NCBI GenBank assembly: GCA_000985875.1
Contig: CCRI01000012.1
Coordinates: forward strand, 1-64,000
Direction of reading: 5' to 3'
Length of the DNA stretch: 64,000 nt
From: Neorhizobium galegae bv. officinalis
GTDB taxonomy: Bacteria; Pseudomonadota; Alphaproteobacteria; Rhizobiales; Rhizobiaceae
A program made the translations under genes and the position numbers. The notes beneath the pieces are model-generated. The model saw nothing but the letters and a program-made list of their open reading frames with translations, made no database searches and had not been told where the DNA came from. This document shows, in pieces, positions 25,234 through 32,981 of the stretch. Every line of letters begins with the position of its first letter. Position 1 is the first letter of the stretch.

Positions 25234-25274
25234 CTTTTCCTCCTCCTCTTTTCGAAGCTCCAGAATGAACCCGT

Positions 25275-26027
25275 TCAATGGCAGCAGGATGAAGCCGACT
25301 CTTGCGGTTTCGGTTCGTATTCGTCGTGGCGCTTGACGAAGTTCATCGTCGAGTCCTCGTTGCGACCAAGCGGCGCCCGGTCGAGGATCATCAGCGTGCC
25401 GATCAGCTCTTCGCCGCCTCGGGCGTAGCTGGAATAGGTATGAAAGACCTCGCCCGCCTCGTTCCTGTAGAAGGCGGAAAGGCCCGGCAGTTCATCATGC
25501 GCCTCGGACGGCGGCACTTCACGGAAGTTATAATACACCGCCTCCTTGGCAAGGTCCTCCCTGGAAAAGGAAACGTGATAGTCGAAGTTGAAATCGCTGC
25601 CGAAGGACGACACCCAGGGGAATTTCCAGCCCATGCGCTTCCTGTAGGCCTCGATCTTGTCGAGCGGCGCGCGGGCGACTGCGATGAAGGTGACATCGTG
25701 GTTGTTGAGATGCGGAAGCGTGCCGTCGATATGGTCCGACAGGAACGAGCAGCCGGGGCAGCCCGCATCCCAATCCGGACCGAGCATGAAATGGTAGACG
25801 ATCAGCTGGCTGCGGCCGTCGAACAGTTCGGTGAGCGACTTTCTGCCCTTCGGGGTGTCGAACACATAATCCTTGTCGACCTTGACCCAGGGCATGGCGA
25901 GGCGATCGGCGCGCACCTTGTCGCGCAGATGGGTTTCCTCTTTTTCCAGAGCCAGCAGCTTGCGCCGGGCTTCCAGCCACTCCTCGCGGCTGACGACAGG
26001 GTTTTTCGGGGACACGGTGACATCCAT
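25275..26027 (-). CDS. DUF899 thioredoxin-like protein
   Basis: A 250-residue DUF899 protein with a thioredoxin-like fold. It contains a peroxiredoxin-like region: YHFMLGPDWDAGCPGCSFLSDHI, where Cys-Pro-Gly-Cys occupies the redox-motif position. The C-terminus has two further adjacent cysteines (ASSCCH). It is the first gene of a probable operon with DUF1579 and VOC genes, and is divergent from a MarR gene across a region with a perfect palindrome. A GGAGG box precedes the ATG at 26027. The physiological substrate is unknown. Confidence 0.87.
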   Translation of the reverse strand: MDVTVSPKNPVVSREEWLEARRKLLALEKEETHLRDKVRADRLAMPWVKVDKDYVFDTPKGRKSLTELFDGRSQLIVYHFMLGPDWDAGCPGCSFLSDHIDGTLPHLNNHDVTFIAVARAPLDKIEAYRKRMGWKFPWVSSFGSDFNFDYHVSFSREDLAKEAVYYNFREVPPSEAHDELPGLSAFYRNEAGEVFHTYSSYARGGEELIGTLMILDRAPLGRNEDSTMNFVKRHDEYEPKPQESASSCCH

Positions 26028-26058
26028 GACAGGCCTCCTCCAATGCTTGACAGAATAA

Positions 26059-26070
26059 GTTGATATCAAC
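26059..26070. promoter_or_regulatory. MarR-type palindrome between DUF899 operon and marR gene
   Basis: gttgatatcaac is a perfect 12-base palindrome in the 54-base gap between the divergent DUF899 and MarR genes, the right size and place for a MarR dimer site that would control both directions. Confidence 0.65.
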
Positions 26071-26081
26071 ATACTCTTCCG

Positions 26082-26540
26082 ATGCTGTCAAACACCCCGA
26101 CTATCGAAGTGATTCCCTTTTCGACGACGCTGCTGGTCCGCGACACCTGCCTCTGCCTGCATGTGCAGCGCGCGGCGCGGGCGCTGGCCCGGCGTTTCGA
26201 CAATGCAATGAAGCCGATCGGGCTCACCAACGGGCAGTTTTCGCTGATGATGTCGCTGAACCGGCCGCAGCCGGCGCCGATGGGCCAGGTCGCCAGCCTG
26301 CTCGCGATGGACCGCACGACGCTCACGGCGGCGCTGAAAGTGCTGGAACGGCGCGGTCTAGTCGAAACCACCGTCGATCCGAAGGATCGGCGCGGCCGGC
26401 TCCTGCGCCTGACGGACGACGGAATGACCATGCTGTCGGCGGCGCTGCCGATCTGGAAGCGGGTGCATGCGCAGATCGACGCCGAACTTGGCGAGGGCGG
26501 CGCGGAAGAGCTGCGGGCGACGCTCACTACCCTCAAATAA
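26082..26540 (+). CDS. MarR-family transcriptional regulator
   Basis: A 152-residue MarR regulator. The recognition region is PAPMGQVASLLAMDRTTLTAALKVLERRGLVE, followed by the wing DPKDRRGRLLRLTDDGMTML. Two cysteines lie in the N-terminal dimerisation helix (RDTCLCLHVQ), suggesting possible thiol-based sensing. It is divergent from a three-gene run of redox-like proteins and ends in a strong terminator. Confidence 0.9.
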   Translation: MLSNTPTIEVIPFSTTLLVRDTCLCLHVQRAARALARRFDNAMKPIGLTNGQFSLMMSLNRPQPAPMGQVASLLAMDRTTLTAALKVLERRGLVETTVDPKDRRGRLLRLTDDGMTMLSAALPIWKRVHAQIDAELGEGGAEELRATLTTLK

Positions 26541-26566
26541 AAAAGCCGGCGCGAAGGCCGGCTTTT
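26541..26566. terminator. Bidirectional terminator
   Basis: Ten-base perfect arms (aaaagccggc / gccggctttt) with a 6-base loop, with A and T runs on opposite sides, between the convergent marR and ohr stops. It can serve both genes. Confidence 0.85.
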
Positions 26567-26588
26567 CATCTGGAAATTTTCAGAACGA

Positions 26589-27011
26589 TCAGGCGACCGA
26601 GACCGGCACTTCGGTCGAGGTCCGCATCGCGTGGCTATAGGGGCAGACGATGTGGGCCTTGGCGGCGAGGTCTTCGGCCTGGGCCTTGTCCATGCCCGGA
26701 ATGTCGACCAGGAGGGACACTTCGATGCCGAAACCGCCGCCGTCTTCGCGCGGGCCGATGCCGACGGTCGCCGTCACCTTGGCGTCATCAGGGATCTTTA
26801 CCTTTTCCTTGCCGGCGACGAATTTCAGCGCGCCGAGGAAGCAGGCGGAATAACCGGTGGCAAAGAGCTGTTCCGGATTGGTGCCGCGGGCACCGTCGCC
26901 GCCGAGTTCCTTCGGAACCGTCAGCGTGACGTCGAGAACGCCGTCTTCAGAGGCGCCATGGCCGGCGCGGCCGCCGGTGGCGGAAGCCTTGGTGGTGTAG
27001 AGAATGGGCAT
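26589..27011 (-). CDS. ohr: Organic hydroperoxide resistance protein
   Basis: A 140-residue Ohr/OsmC protein. The two catalytic cysteines are at about residues 57 (GYSACFLGAL) and 123 (IVCPYSHAMR), the thiol pair that reduces organic hydroperoxides using lipoylated partners. The ATG at 27011 starts the canonical MPILYTTKAS; the upstream frame is non-coding. It is divergent from a single-cysteine OhrR gene, the standard arrangement for peroxide-induced expression. Confidence 0.95.
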   Translation of the reverse strand: MPILYTTKASATGGRAGHGASEDGVLDVTLTVPKELGGDGARGTNPEQLFATGYSACFLGALKFVAGKEKVKIPDDAKVTATVGIGPREDGGGFGIEVSLLVDIPGMDKAQAEDLAAKAHIVCPYSHAMRTSTEVPVSVA

Positions 27012-27062
27012 GGGTCTAACTCCCTTGGTCTTTGACGATAGTCTTGGGTTAAAATCTTGTCC

Positions 27063-27092
27063 GCAATTCAATTGCGCACAATCTAATTACGC
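27063..27092. promoter_or_regulatory. OhrR operator region
   Basis: gcaattcaattgc (27063-27075) is a perfect inverted repeat with 6-base arms, followed by a related AT-rich half (caatctaattac). OhrR proteins bind AATT-containing palindromes of this type, and the site lies between ohr and ohrR. Confidence 0.65.
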
Positions 27093-27173
27093 GCGTTGCA
27101 TTTTGCCGTCAAGCCTGCGAAAATGCGGGCCGGGAAAAAGATAGAGCACAAGAACGTGAAGACAGGACCGGCC

Positions 27174-27635
27174 ATGCAGAAAAAACCACGCAACCCGGAT
27201 AATTTCGAGATCGAACTCGATGCGCAGCTGTGCTTTGCGATCTACGGCGCAGCCCATGCCTTCACGCGTACCTACAAGCCGCTGCTCGAGCCGCTCGGCC
27301 TCACCTATCCGCAATACCTGGTGATGATCGCGCTGTGGGAGGAGGACGACCAGCCGGTGAAGGCGATCGGCGATCGGCTTGGACTGGATTCCGGCACGCT
27401 CTCCCCTCTCCTCAAGCGGCTCGAACAATCCGGCCTCGTCGCCCGCAAGCGCGACCGCGACGACGAGCGACAGGTGAGGATCTCGCTGACCGCGAAAGGC
27501 GGCGAGCTTCGGCATCAGGCGACGGGCGTTGCCCAGGCGATCGGCAAGGCCGTCGGCTGCAGTTTCGATGAGGCGGTGACGCTGCGCGACGAACTGATCG
27601 CGCTGAAGCAGAGGCTGATCAAGGCGGGAGAGTGA
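27174..27635 (+). CDS. ohrR: Organic hydroperoxide sensor, MarR family
   Basis: A 153-residue MarR-family regulator of the OhrR type. The sensing cysteine is at residue 20 in ELDAQLCFAIYGAAHAF; Tyr residues around TYPQYLVM form the usual pocket. The winged helix is KAIGDRLGLDSGTLSPLLKRLE with the wing RDRDDERQVRISLT. There are no further cysteines near the C-terminus, so it likely belongs to the one-Cys class that needs an external thiol. The ATG at 27174 follows AGGACC; an in-frame ATG at 27096 is too near the operator. Confidence 0.93.
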   Translation: MQKKPRNPDNFEIELDAQLCFAIYGAAHAFTRTYKPLLEPLGLTYPQYLVMIALWEEDDQPVKAIGDRLGLDSGTLSPLLKRLEQSGLVARKRDRDDERQVRISLTAKGGELRHQATGVAQAIGKAVGCSFDEAVTLRDELIALKQRLIKAGE

Positions 27636-27639
27636 GGGA

Positions 27640-28533
27640 CTAGCGGACGCGGCCAATTTGCAAGTGATCCGCGACGATCCGGTCAAGCCAGCCGCGATGC
27701 TGTTCCTTGACGAGCGGATTGGTGCCGGGCGCACCGGCGACCACGATCAGCGCCTTCCACAGGCACCAGCCGCGCGCCCTTTCCCAGGTCTCGGCATCGA
27801 GTCCCACCCGAGTGCGGAAGGCACGGGCTGCCGGTTCATCGAACAGGGTCCAGGCGACGACAAGGTCGCAGGCCGGGTCGCCGGTGCCGGAACTGCCGAA
27901 ATCGATCACGGCGGCGAGCCGTCCGTCGCGTGTCAGTAGATTGCCCTCGGCGACGTCGCCATGCACCCAGACCGGCTTCTTCTCCCAGGTCGAGGCGAGC
28001 GCCCTCTCCCACATTTCGGTGATCAGCGGCACGTCGATTTCGCCCGAGAGGATGTCGATCGAACGGCGCGTCTCCGCGTCATAGACTTCCAACGCGCCGC
28101 CGCGGAAAAAGTTATGCGTGCCGGCCGGCGGGCCGTCGGATGCGTCGATCTTCCAGAGCGCCAGGAGGAAATCCGCGAGGTCCTCTGCGAAAACGGTCAG
28201 GTCGGCGATCGTTTGCAGGCTGGATCGGTCACCCGCAATCCAGGCATAGACCGACCACGGCCAGGGATAACCTTCGCCCGGCTTTCCAAGTCCGAGGGGC
28301 ACGGGAACGGGAAGCGGCAGTTGCGGGGCGAGTACCGGGAGCCAACGGTGCTCCTTCTCGACCTGCGCGACATAACGTTCGGCGCTTGGCAGGCGCACCA
28401 GCATGGTGTCGCCGAGATGGAAGGTGCGGTTGCACCACCCGCCGTTCGCGACCGGGCGCACGTCCAGGCCCGCCCATTCGGGGAACTGTTCGGCGATCAG
28501 CCCTCTGACGAGAGGAACGTCGATTTCAACCAT
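27640..28533 (-). CDS. Aminoglycoside phosphotransferase-family protein
   Basis: A 297-residue protein with the APH kinase-like fold. The catalytic loop is VWVHGDVAEGNLLT and the metal-binding motif is AVIDFGSSGTGDPACDL. The nucleotide-binding lobe includes ANGGWCNRTFHLGDTMLVRLPS. Family members phosphorylate drugs, sugars or other small alcohols; a resistance role cannot be assumed from sequence alone. Its stop is four bases from the convergent ohrR stop. Confidence 0.87.
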   Translation of the reverse strand: MVEIDVPLVRGLIAEQFPEWAGLDVRPVANGGWCNRTFHLGDTMLVRLPSAERYVAQVEKEHRWLPVLAPQLPLPVPVPLGLGKPGEGYPWPWSVYAWIAGDRSSLQTIADLTVFAEDLADFLLALWKIDASDGPPAGTHNFFRGGALEVYDAETRRSIDILSGEIDVPLITEMWERALASTWEKKPVWVHGDVAEGNLLTRDGRLAAVIDFGSSGTGDPACDLVVAWTLFDEPAARAFRTRVGLDAETWERARGWCLWKALIVVAGAPGTNPLVKEQHRGWLDRIVADHLQIGRVR

Positions 28534-28594
28534 GTAAACCTCCCGGCGCCGCGGATCACGCCGGGTTGATAGCAGCCCTCTGTGACAGAAAAGC

Positions 28595-29296
28595 CTACTG
28601 CCACACCACGATGCGCGCCTTTTCCGGGACGCGGTCGTAGAGGTCGATGATATCCTGGTTCATCAGACGCACGCAGCCCGACGAGGCGGCGGTGCCGATC
28701 GAAGCCCATTCCGGCGAGCCGTGCAGGCGGTAGAGCGTGTCCTTGCCGTTCTGGAAGATGTAGAGCGCGCGGGCGCCGAGGGGATTCAGAAGGCCGGGCG
28801 GCATGCCGCCGTTCTTGGCCGAATATTTGGTGAGTTCCGGCTGGCGCGCGACCATCTCGTCCGGCGGCGTCCATTTCGGCCATCTCTGCCGCCACTGGAT
28901 GACGCCCTCGCCCTGCCAGGCAAAACCCTCGCGGCCGATGCCGACGCCGTAGCGCATGGCGGTGCCGCCCGGCTCGACGAGGTAGAGGAAGCGGGAGGCC
29001 GTGTCGACCACGACCGTGCCGGGGCGTTCGCCGGTCGGATCGACGACCTGCTGGCGATAATAGCGCGGGTTGATCTGGCGATAGGGGACCGCCGGGATGA
29101 CGAAACCGCCGTCGACCACGGAGCCGTACATGACATCCAGTTCCGACGACGGGCCTTCGATAGGCTCCGGACGGAAGGCAACCGTCGTCGCCAGCGGGCG
29201 CGGCACGGACGAGGCGCAGCCGGCAAGCGTGGAGGCTGCGCCCGCGCCGAGGAGAGACAGAAAACTCCGGCGGGAAAAGGAAGGGTTCAGGATCAT
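28595..29296 (-). CDS. L,D-transpeptidase (YkuD), lipoprotein-type signal
   Basis: A 233-residue YkuD-domain L,D-transpeptidase. The catalytic signature is HGSPEWASIG followed by SSGCVRLMNQD, with His and nucleophilic Cys. The N-terminus SRRSFLSLLGAGAASTLAGC has both a twin-arginine motif and a lipobox, so it may be an anchored lipoprotein. These enzymes form 3-3 crosslinks or attach proteins to peptidoglycan in the periplasm. The ATG at 29296 puts the signal at the start. A close paralogue follows upstream at 29518-30342 on the same strand. Confidence 0.9.
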   Translation of the reverse strand: MILNPSFSRRSFLSLLGAGAASTLAGCASSVPRPLATTVAFRPEPIEGPSSELDVMYGSVVDGGFVIPAVPYRQINPRYYRQQVVDPTGERPGTVVVDTASRFLYLVEPGGTAMRYGVGIGREGFAWQGEGVIQWRQRWPKWTPPDEMVARQPELTKYSAKNGGMPPGLLNPLGARALYIFQNGKDTLYRLHGSPEWASIGTAASSGCVRLMNQDIIDLYDRVPEKARIVVWQ

Positions 29297-29463
29297 CTGG
29301 GGCGGGACCGCTCGATAGTAAAACGCAGGGAACAGCAAAATCGCTCTTTAACGGCAGGGCGGCCGAAAGGTTCCGACTCACTCCTTGAACCGGAGGATAG
29401 GTCCGCGGTCCTTAATCAACTATTCACGAGACCTACACGGCAGTTCAAACCCCTGAGACGATG

Positions 29464-29490
29464 AAAAAAAGAGCGGCAATGCCGCTCTTT
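29464..29490 (-). terminator. Rho-independent terminator
   Basis: Ten-base perfect arms (aaagagcggc / gccgctcttt) with a 3-base loop and a run of T on the minus strand, right after the stop of the second L,D-transpeptidase gene, so the two paralogues are probably separate transcription units. Confidence 0.85.
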
Positions 29491-29517
29491 CCGTTCGTTG
29501 AAGGGGTATTTCCGCGG

Positions 29518-30342
29518 TCAGATGACCACGATCGGCGTGCCGGAAGGCACGCGGTCGAAGAGGTCGATGACATCCTGGTTGAGCATGCGCACGCAACCGG
29601 ACGAGGTCTGCTTGCCGACGGACTGCCAGTCCGGCGTGCCGTGCACCCGGTAGAGCGTGTCCTGGCCATCCTTGAAGATATAGAGCGCGCGGGCGCCGAG
29701 CGGATTGTTGAGGCCCGGATTGGCGCCGCCCTCGGCGGCCGAAAATTTGCGCAGATCCGGCTGGCGGGCGACCATCTCGTCCGGCGGCGTCCAGCGCGGC
29801 CATTCGGCCTTGCGCTGGATCACGCCGCGGCCCTGCCACGAGAAGCCGGCCTTGCCGAGGCCGACGCCGTAGCGGATCGCCTTGCCGCCCGGCTGCACGA
29901 GATAGAGGAAACGCTCCCTGGTATCGACGACGATCGTGCCCGGCGCTTCGTTGGTGGTGTAGTCGACGTCCTGGCGCAGATAACGGGAATCGATGCGTGA
30001 ATACGGGATGGCCGGAAGCGTGTGGCCGTCGTCGCGAATGACGCCGTACATGGCCCGGTGGACCGGATTGGAAACCGGCAGCCCGTAGGTCTGGTGGAAA
30101 GTCGACGGATAGAGCTGGCGCTTGTGCGGAATGGCGCCCGGCATCGGAGGCGGCTGGTTCGACGGCGGATCGGCATAGGCCGGGACGTTGAAGACCGGCG
30201 CCGTCTGCTGCACGAAGACGTCCGGGTTCATGCGGCTGGTATCGGTGACCAAAGGAATCTGGCAGCCACTGAGCGCCGCGGACGCGGCGAGCATGGCGGA
30301 AAGGCCAAGGGGTCGGCGGAAAGGTCGAAAGGAGAATGGCAT
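29518..30342 (-). CDS. L,D-transpeptidase (YkuD), paralogue
   Basis: A 274-residue YkuD-domain enzyme with HGTPDWQSVG and SSGCVRMLNQD as the catalytic motif. It is clearly paralogous to the gene at 28595: shared segments include WTPPDEMVARQP, GLLNPLGARALYIF-like and DTLYR. The N-terminus ends in AALSGC, a lipobox, giving a probable lipoprotein. An extra proline-rich linker of about 50 residues precedes the catalytic domain. The ATG at 30342 has AGGAGAATGG upstream and yields the proper signal peptide. Confidence 0.9.
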   Translation of the reverse strand: MPFSFRPFRRPLGLSAMLAASAALSGCQIPLVTDTSRMNPDVFVQQTAPVFNVPAYADPPSNQPPPMPGAIPHKRQLYPSTFHQTYGLPVSNPVHRAMYGVIRDDGHTLPAIPYSRIDSRYLRQDVDYTTNEAPGTIVVDTRERFLYLVQPGGKAIRYGVGLGKAGFSWQGRGVIQRKAEWPRWTPPDEMVARQPDLRKFSAAEGGANPGLNNPLGARALYIFKDGQDTLYRVHGTPDWQSVGKQTSSGCVRMLNQDVIDLFDRVPSGTPIVVI

Positions 30343-30415
30343 GGGAACCCGCTTCCAGCAGATGAAGTCCGGCCGACAATGGCAGATGCGGCTGGCGCGA
30401 AGCTGGTGGAACCGT

Positions 30416-30883
30416 TCATGAGTGCCAGCCCGCCCCGGCATGGGCCGCCGATGCCGGATAACGAGCCATGCGAGCATCGAAGTCGCGGGCGATATCTGCC
30501 AGCGTCACCTTGCCGAAGCGGCTGAGGAGCAACTTTTCGGCCTCCTCGAAAGCTTCGGAAAGGGCGGCATTGACCGCCTGCTCCACAAGGCATGCCGGCT
30601 GGTCGCAGGCGGGACCGACCGCAAAGACCGCAGGCTCGCCGACCGCTTCGTAAATGTCGAGCAATGTCATTTCCGACAGGGGGCGCCCCAGCCTCCAGCC
30701 GCCGCCATGGCCCTTTTCCGAGCTCACATAGCCCTTCTCCCGAAGCCCCGCCATGGTGCGGCGGACCACGACCGGATTGGTGTTGAGCATCGCGGCAATG
30801 GTTTCAGACGTGGCCGCACCTTCGTGGCGATCCATGTGGATCAGCACATGCAGCATGCGGGACAGGCGGCTGTCATGTCTCAT
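30416..30883 (-). CDS. Rrf2-family transcriptional regulator
   Basis: A 155-residue Rrf2 regulator: RLSRMLHVLIHMDRHEGAATSETIAAML, then NTNPVVVRRTMAGLREKG (recognition helix) and the wing GHGGGWRLGRPLSEM. Iron-sulfur members have three cysteines in the C-terminal loop; here only two are present (ACDQPAC), so a dithiol switch or other sensing mode is more likely. Divergent from a CxxC flavin reductase, with a long inverted repeat between. The ATG at 30883 is preferred over upstream ones by the AGGGA box. Confidence 0.88.
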   Translation of the reverse strand: MRHDSRLSRMLHVLIHMDRHEGAATSETIAAMLNTNPVVVRRTMAGLREKGYVSSEKGHGGGWRLGRPLSEMTLLDIYEAVGEPAVFAVGPACDQPACLVEQAVNAALSEAFEEAEKLLLSRFGKVTLADIARDFDARMARYPASAAHAGAGWHS

Positions 30884-30940
30884 CGAGGCGATCCCTAAGC
30901 GTTTTCGGTCATCCATTCCTAACACGCGCGCTTATTCGCA

Positions 30941-30993
30941 ACAACATAAGTTACAATTCTGTTGACCGCGCCTCTTCATGTAACTTATGTTGT
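30941..30993. promoter_or_regulatory. Long inverted repeat between Rrf2 and reductase genes
   Basis: acaacataagttaca (30941-30955) and its exact inverse (30979-30993) are separated by 23 bases. A pair of 15-base perfect arms in the divergent promoter region suggests two bound Rrf2 dimers or a single large operator controlling both genes. Confidence 0.75.
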
Positions 30994-31019
30994 TTCAAGA
31001 CTCATGAGGAGGATTTCGC

Positions 31020-31901
31020 ATGGATTATGAAGCGATCATCATCGGCGGCAGCTATGCCGGCCTCTCTGCCGCCCTGCAGCTCGCCCGCGCCCGGCGGCGG
31101 ATCCTCGTCATAGACGAAGGCCTGCGCCGCAACCGGTTTGCCGAGACTTCTCACGGGTTCCTTACCCGCGATGGGGAACGGCCCGAGATCATCGCCAGCG
31201 AGGCCCGCTCCCAGCTGATGGCCTATCCGACCGTCGAATGGCTCGACGCACGGGCCGACGATGCCCGGAAAAGCGAAGGCGGTTTCTCGGTGACGGCAGG
31301 CGGCGAGGAGCTCGCGGCGAAACGGCTGGTGCTCGCCACGGGCGTCAGGGATCATCTGCCCGAGATCCCCGGCCTGATCGAACGGTGGGGCAAAAGCGTC
31401 TTTCATTGCCCCTATTGCCACGGTTACGAATTGAACCGCGGACAGGTAGGCGTGATCGGCGTCTCCGCCCTGTCGATGCATCACGCGCTGATGCTGCCCG
31501 ACTGGGGACCGACCACCCTGTTGCTCAACGATGCGTTCCGGCCTGACGAGGAACAGGCCGGCCAGCTGGCGGCGCGCGGCGTCACCATCGAGGAAACTCC
31601 GATCTCGTCGATCGGCGGCCACGGGGAAATCCGGCTGCAGGATGACCGGGCCTTGAGTTTCGCCGGACTTTTCGTCCTGTCCCGGACGGAATTGGCAAGC
31701 CCGATTCCCGAACAGCTCGGCTGCGCCCTGGAGGACGGCCCGGTGGGCAAATTCATCCGCACCGACATGACCCAGCAGACCAGCATTCCCGGCGTTTTCG
31801 CCTGCGGCGATGCAGCGCGCGCGGCGGGCTCGGTTGCAATTTCCGTTGGTGACGGCGCCATGGCGGGCGCGGGAACGCACCGGTCGCTGATGTTCGGGTA
31901 G
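31020..31901 (+). CDS. Thioredoxin reductase-like FAD/NAD(P) oxidoreductase
   Basis: A 293-residue flavoprotein of the thioredoxin-reductase-like class. FAD binding: IIIGGSYAGLSAALQLA at the N-terminus; redox CxxC in VFHCPYCHGYELN; C-terminal FAD segment VFACGDAARAAGSVAISVGDG. The NAD(P)-binding motif is less clear (GVIGVSALSMHHALML), lacking the usual GxGxxG. Members reduce disulphides of unknown partners. It starts with a strong GAGGAGG site and is divergent from the Rrf2 regulator. Confidence 0.88.
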   Translation: MDYEAIIIGGSYAGLSAALQLARARRRILVIDEGLRRNRFAETSHGFLTRDGERPEIIASEARSQLMAYPTVEWLDARADDARKSEGGFSVTAGGEELAAKRLVLATGVRDHLPEIPGLIERWGKSVFHCPYCHGYELNRGQVGVIGVSALSMHHALMLPDWGPTTLLLNDAFRPDEEQAGQLAARGVTIEETPISSIGGHGEIRLQDDRALSFAGLFVLSRTELASPIPEQLGCALEDGPVGKFIRTDMTQQTSIPGVFACGDAARAAGSVAISVGDGAMAGAGTHRSLMFG

Positions 31902-31932
31902 TTCTGGGATGCCGGGCGGCGAAAGCTTGGCC

Positions 31933-32901
31933 CTAACCCGTGACCTGGTTGAAGAAACGGATGCTTTCGGCGACCGCGCCCGGCACGACGCCGTTGTGGT
32001 TGCCGGGCAGGAGCTTGGCCTCGATCTGGGCGCCGGCTGATTTCGCCCGCTCCATCAGCAAACGATGGTCGGCGTCGAATGGCCGTTCCTCGGTGCCGCG
32101 CAGCAGGAGCGTCGGGCATTTGAGGCTGTGGCCGAAGCAGACCGAAGAGCGCATGATGAATTCCTTCTGGTCGCTCTCGTCGAAACGCACTTCCCGCTCG
32201 AACCGGCCGAAATAACGCCAGGAATTGACTCCCGCCGAGATCGGCGCAGAGGCGCGGAACTTTCGCGTCATCGAGGCGAGCAGCGCCAGCGTACCGCCAT
32301 TCGAATGGCCGGCGAGGAAGAAACGGTTCTTGTCGATGCCCGGCAGTTCCTCCAGATAGCTGGCGGCGGCCAGCGCATCCGACGTTTCGTCGTAAAAGCC
32401 CGAATAATTGCCGGCCTGGCCGTTTTCGCCCCGGAACGAGGGCAGCATGACGACGTAGCCCGCTTCCCAATAGGCCTTCATCAATTCCCAATGGCCGTCG
32501 CCGGTGGCGTTGCCGCCGTGCAGGAAAAGAACGGCGGGCTTCAGTTTCGCGGAAGGCTCATAGGGCGAGATCCAGGCGATCAGTTCGATCGAGCCGTCCG
32601 GTCCGCCGCGATACATCACCTTCCTCGAACCGGCGGGCGTGCCGAGCGGCGGAGACTGTTCCGGTGACGGGCCCTTGCGGATGAGGTTGGTGTGGAAATG
32701 CCGGCGAGCGTCGCCGTAATCCTCCTTCTCAAGCGGCGGAACCTCGGGAACGGGAAATTGCGCGCGGGCCGCGCCCGGCAGCATGGCCGCAACCGAGAGA
32801 CCGGCGGCGCCAGCCAGTAGGGTACGGCGCGTGAGGCCATCGCCTCGCGAGGGGAATTTCGAGGTGAAGATGCGGTCTGATGCCATGTCTGCGGAATCCA
32901 T
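31933..32901 (-). CDS. Tat-exported alpha/beta hydrolase
   Basis: A 322-residue alpha/beta hydrolase. The Tat signal is LTRRTLLAGAAGLSVAAML with AARA before the mature part. The oxyanion segment is AVLFLHGGNATGDG, the nucleophile elbow FLAGHSNGGTLAL, and a late His lies in LLPGNHNGVVPG. It resembles prolyl-oligopeptidase/dienelactone-hydrolase-type peptidases or esterases; the substrate is unknown. Start uncertain: ATG at 32901 or at 32886. Confidence 0.85.
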   Translation of the reverse strand: MDSADMASDRIFTSKFPSRGDGLTRRTLLAGAAGLSVAAMLPGAARAQFPVPEVPPLEKEDYGDARRHFHTNLIRKGPSPEQSPPLGTPAGSRKVMYRGGPDGSIELIAWISPYEPSAKLKPAVLFLHGGNATGDGHWELMKAYWEAGYVVMLPSFRGENGQAGNYSGFYDETSDALAAASYLEELPGIDKNRFFLAGHSNGGTLALLASMTRKFRASAPISAGVNSWRYFGRFEREVRFDESDQKEFIMRSSVCFGHSLKCPTLLLRGTEERPFDADHRLLMERAKSAGAQIEAKLLPGNHNGVVPGAVAESIRFFNQVTG

Positions 32902-32981
32902 TCTTCCGTTGCGCGCGATTCCGATTTCAGCACTCGCGAAAGGCGCTGTCCATTCAACGATTCGGGAACGGCAACGGGTTT

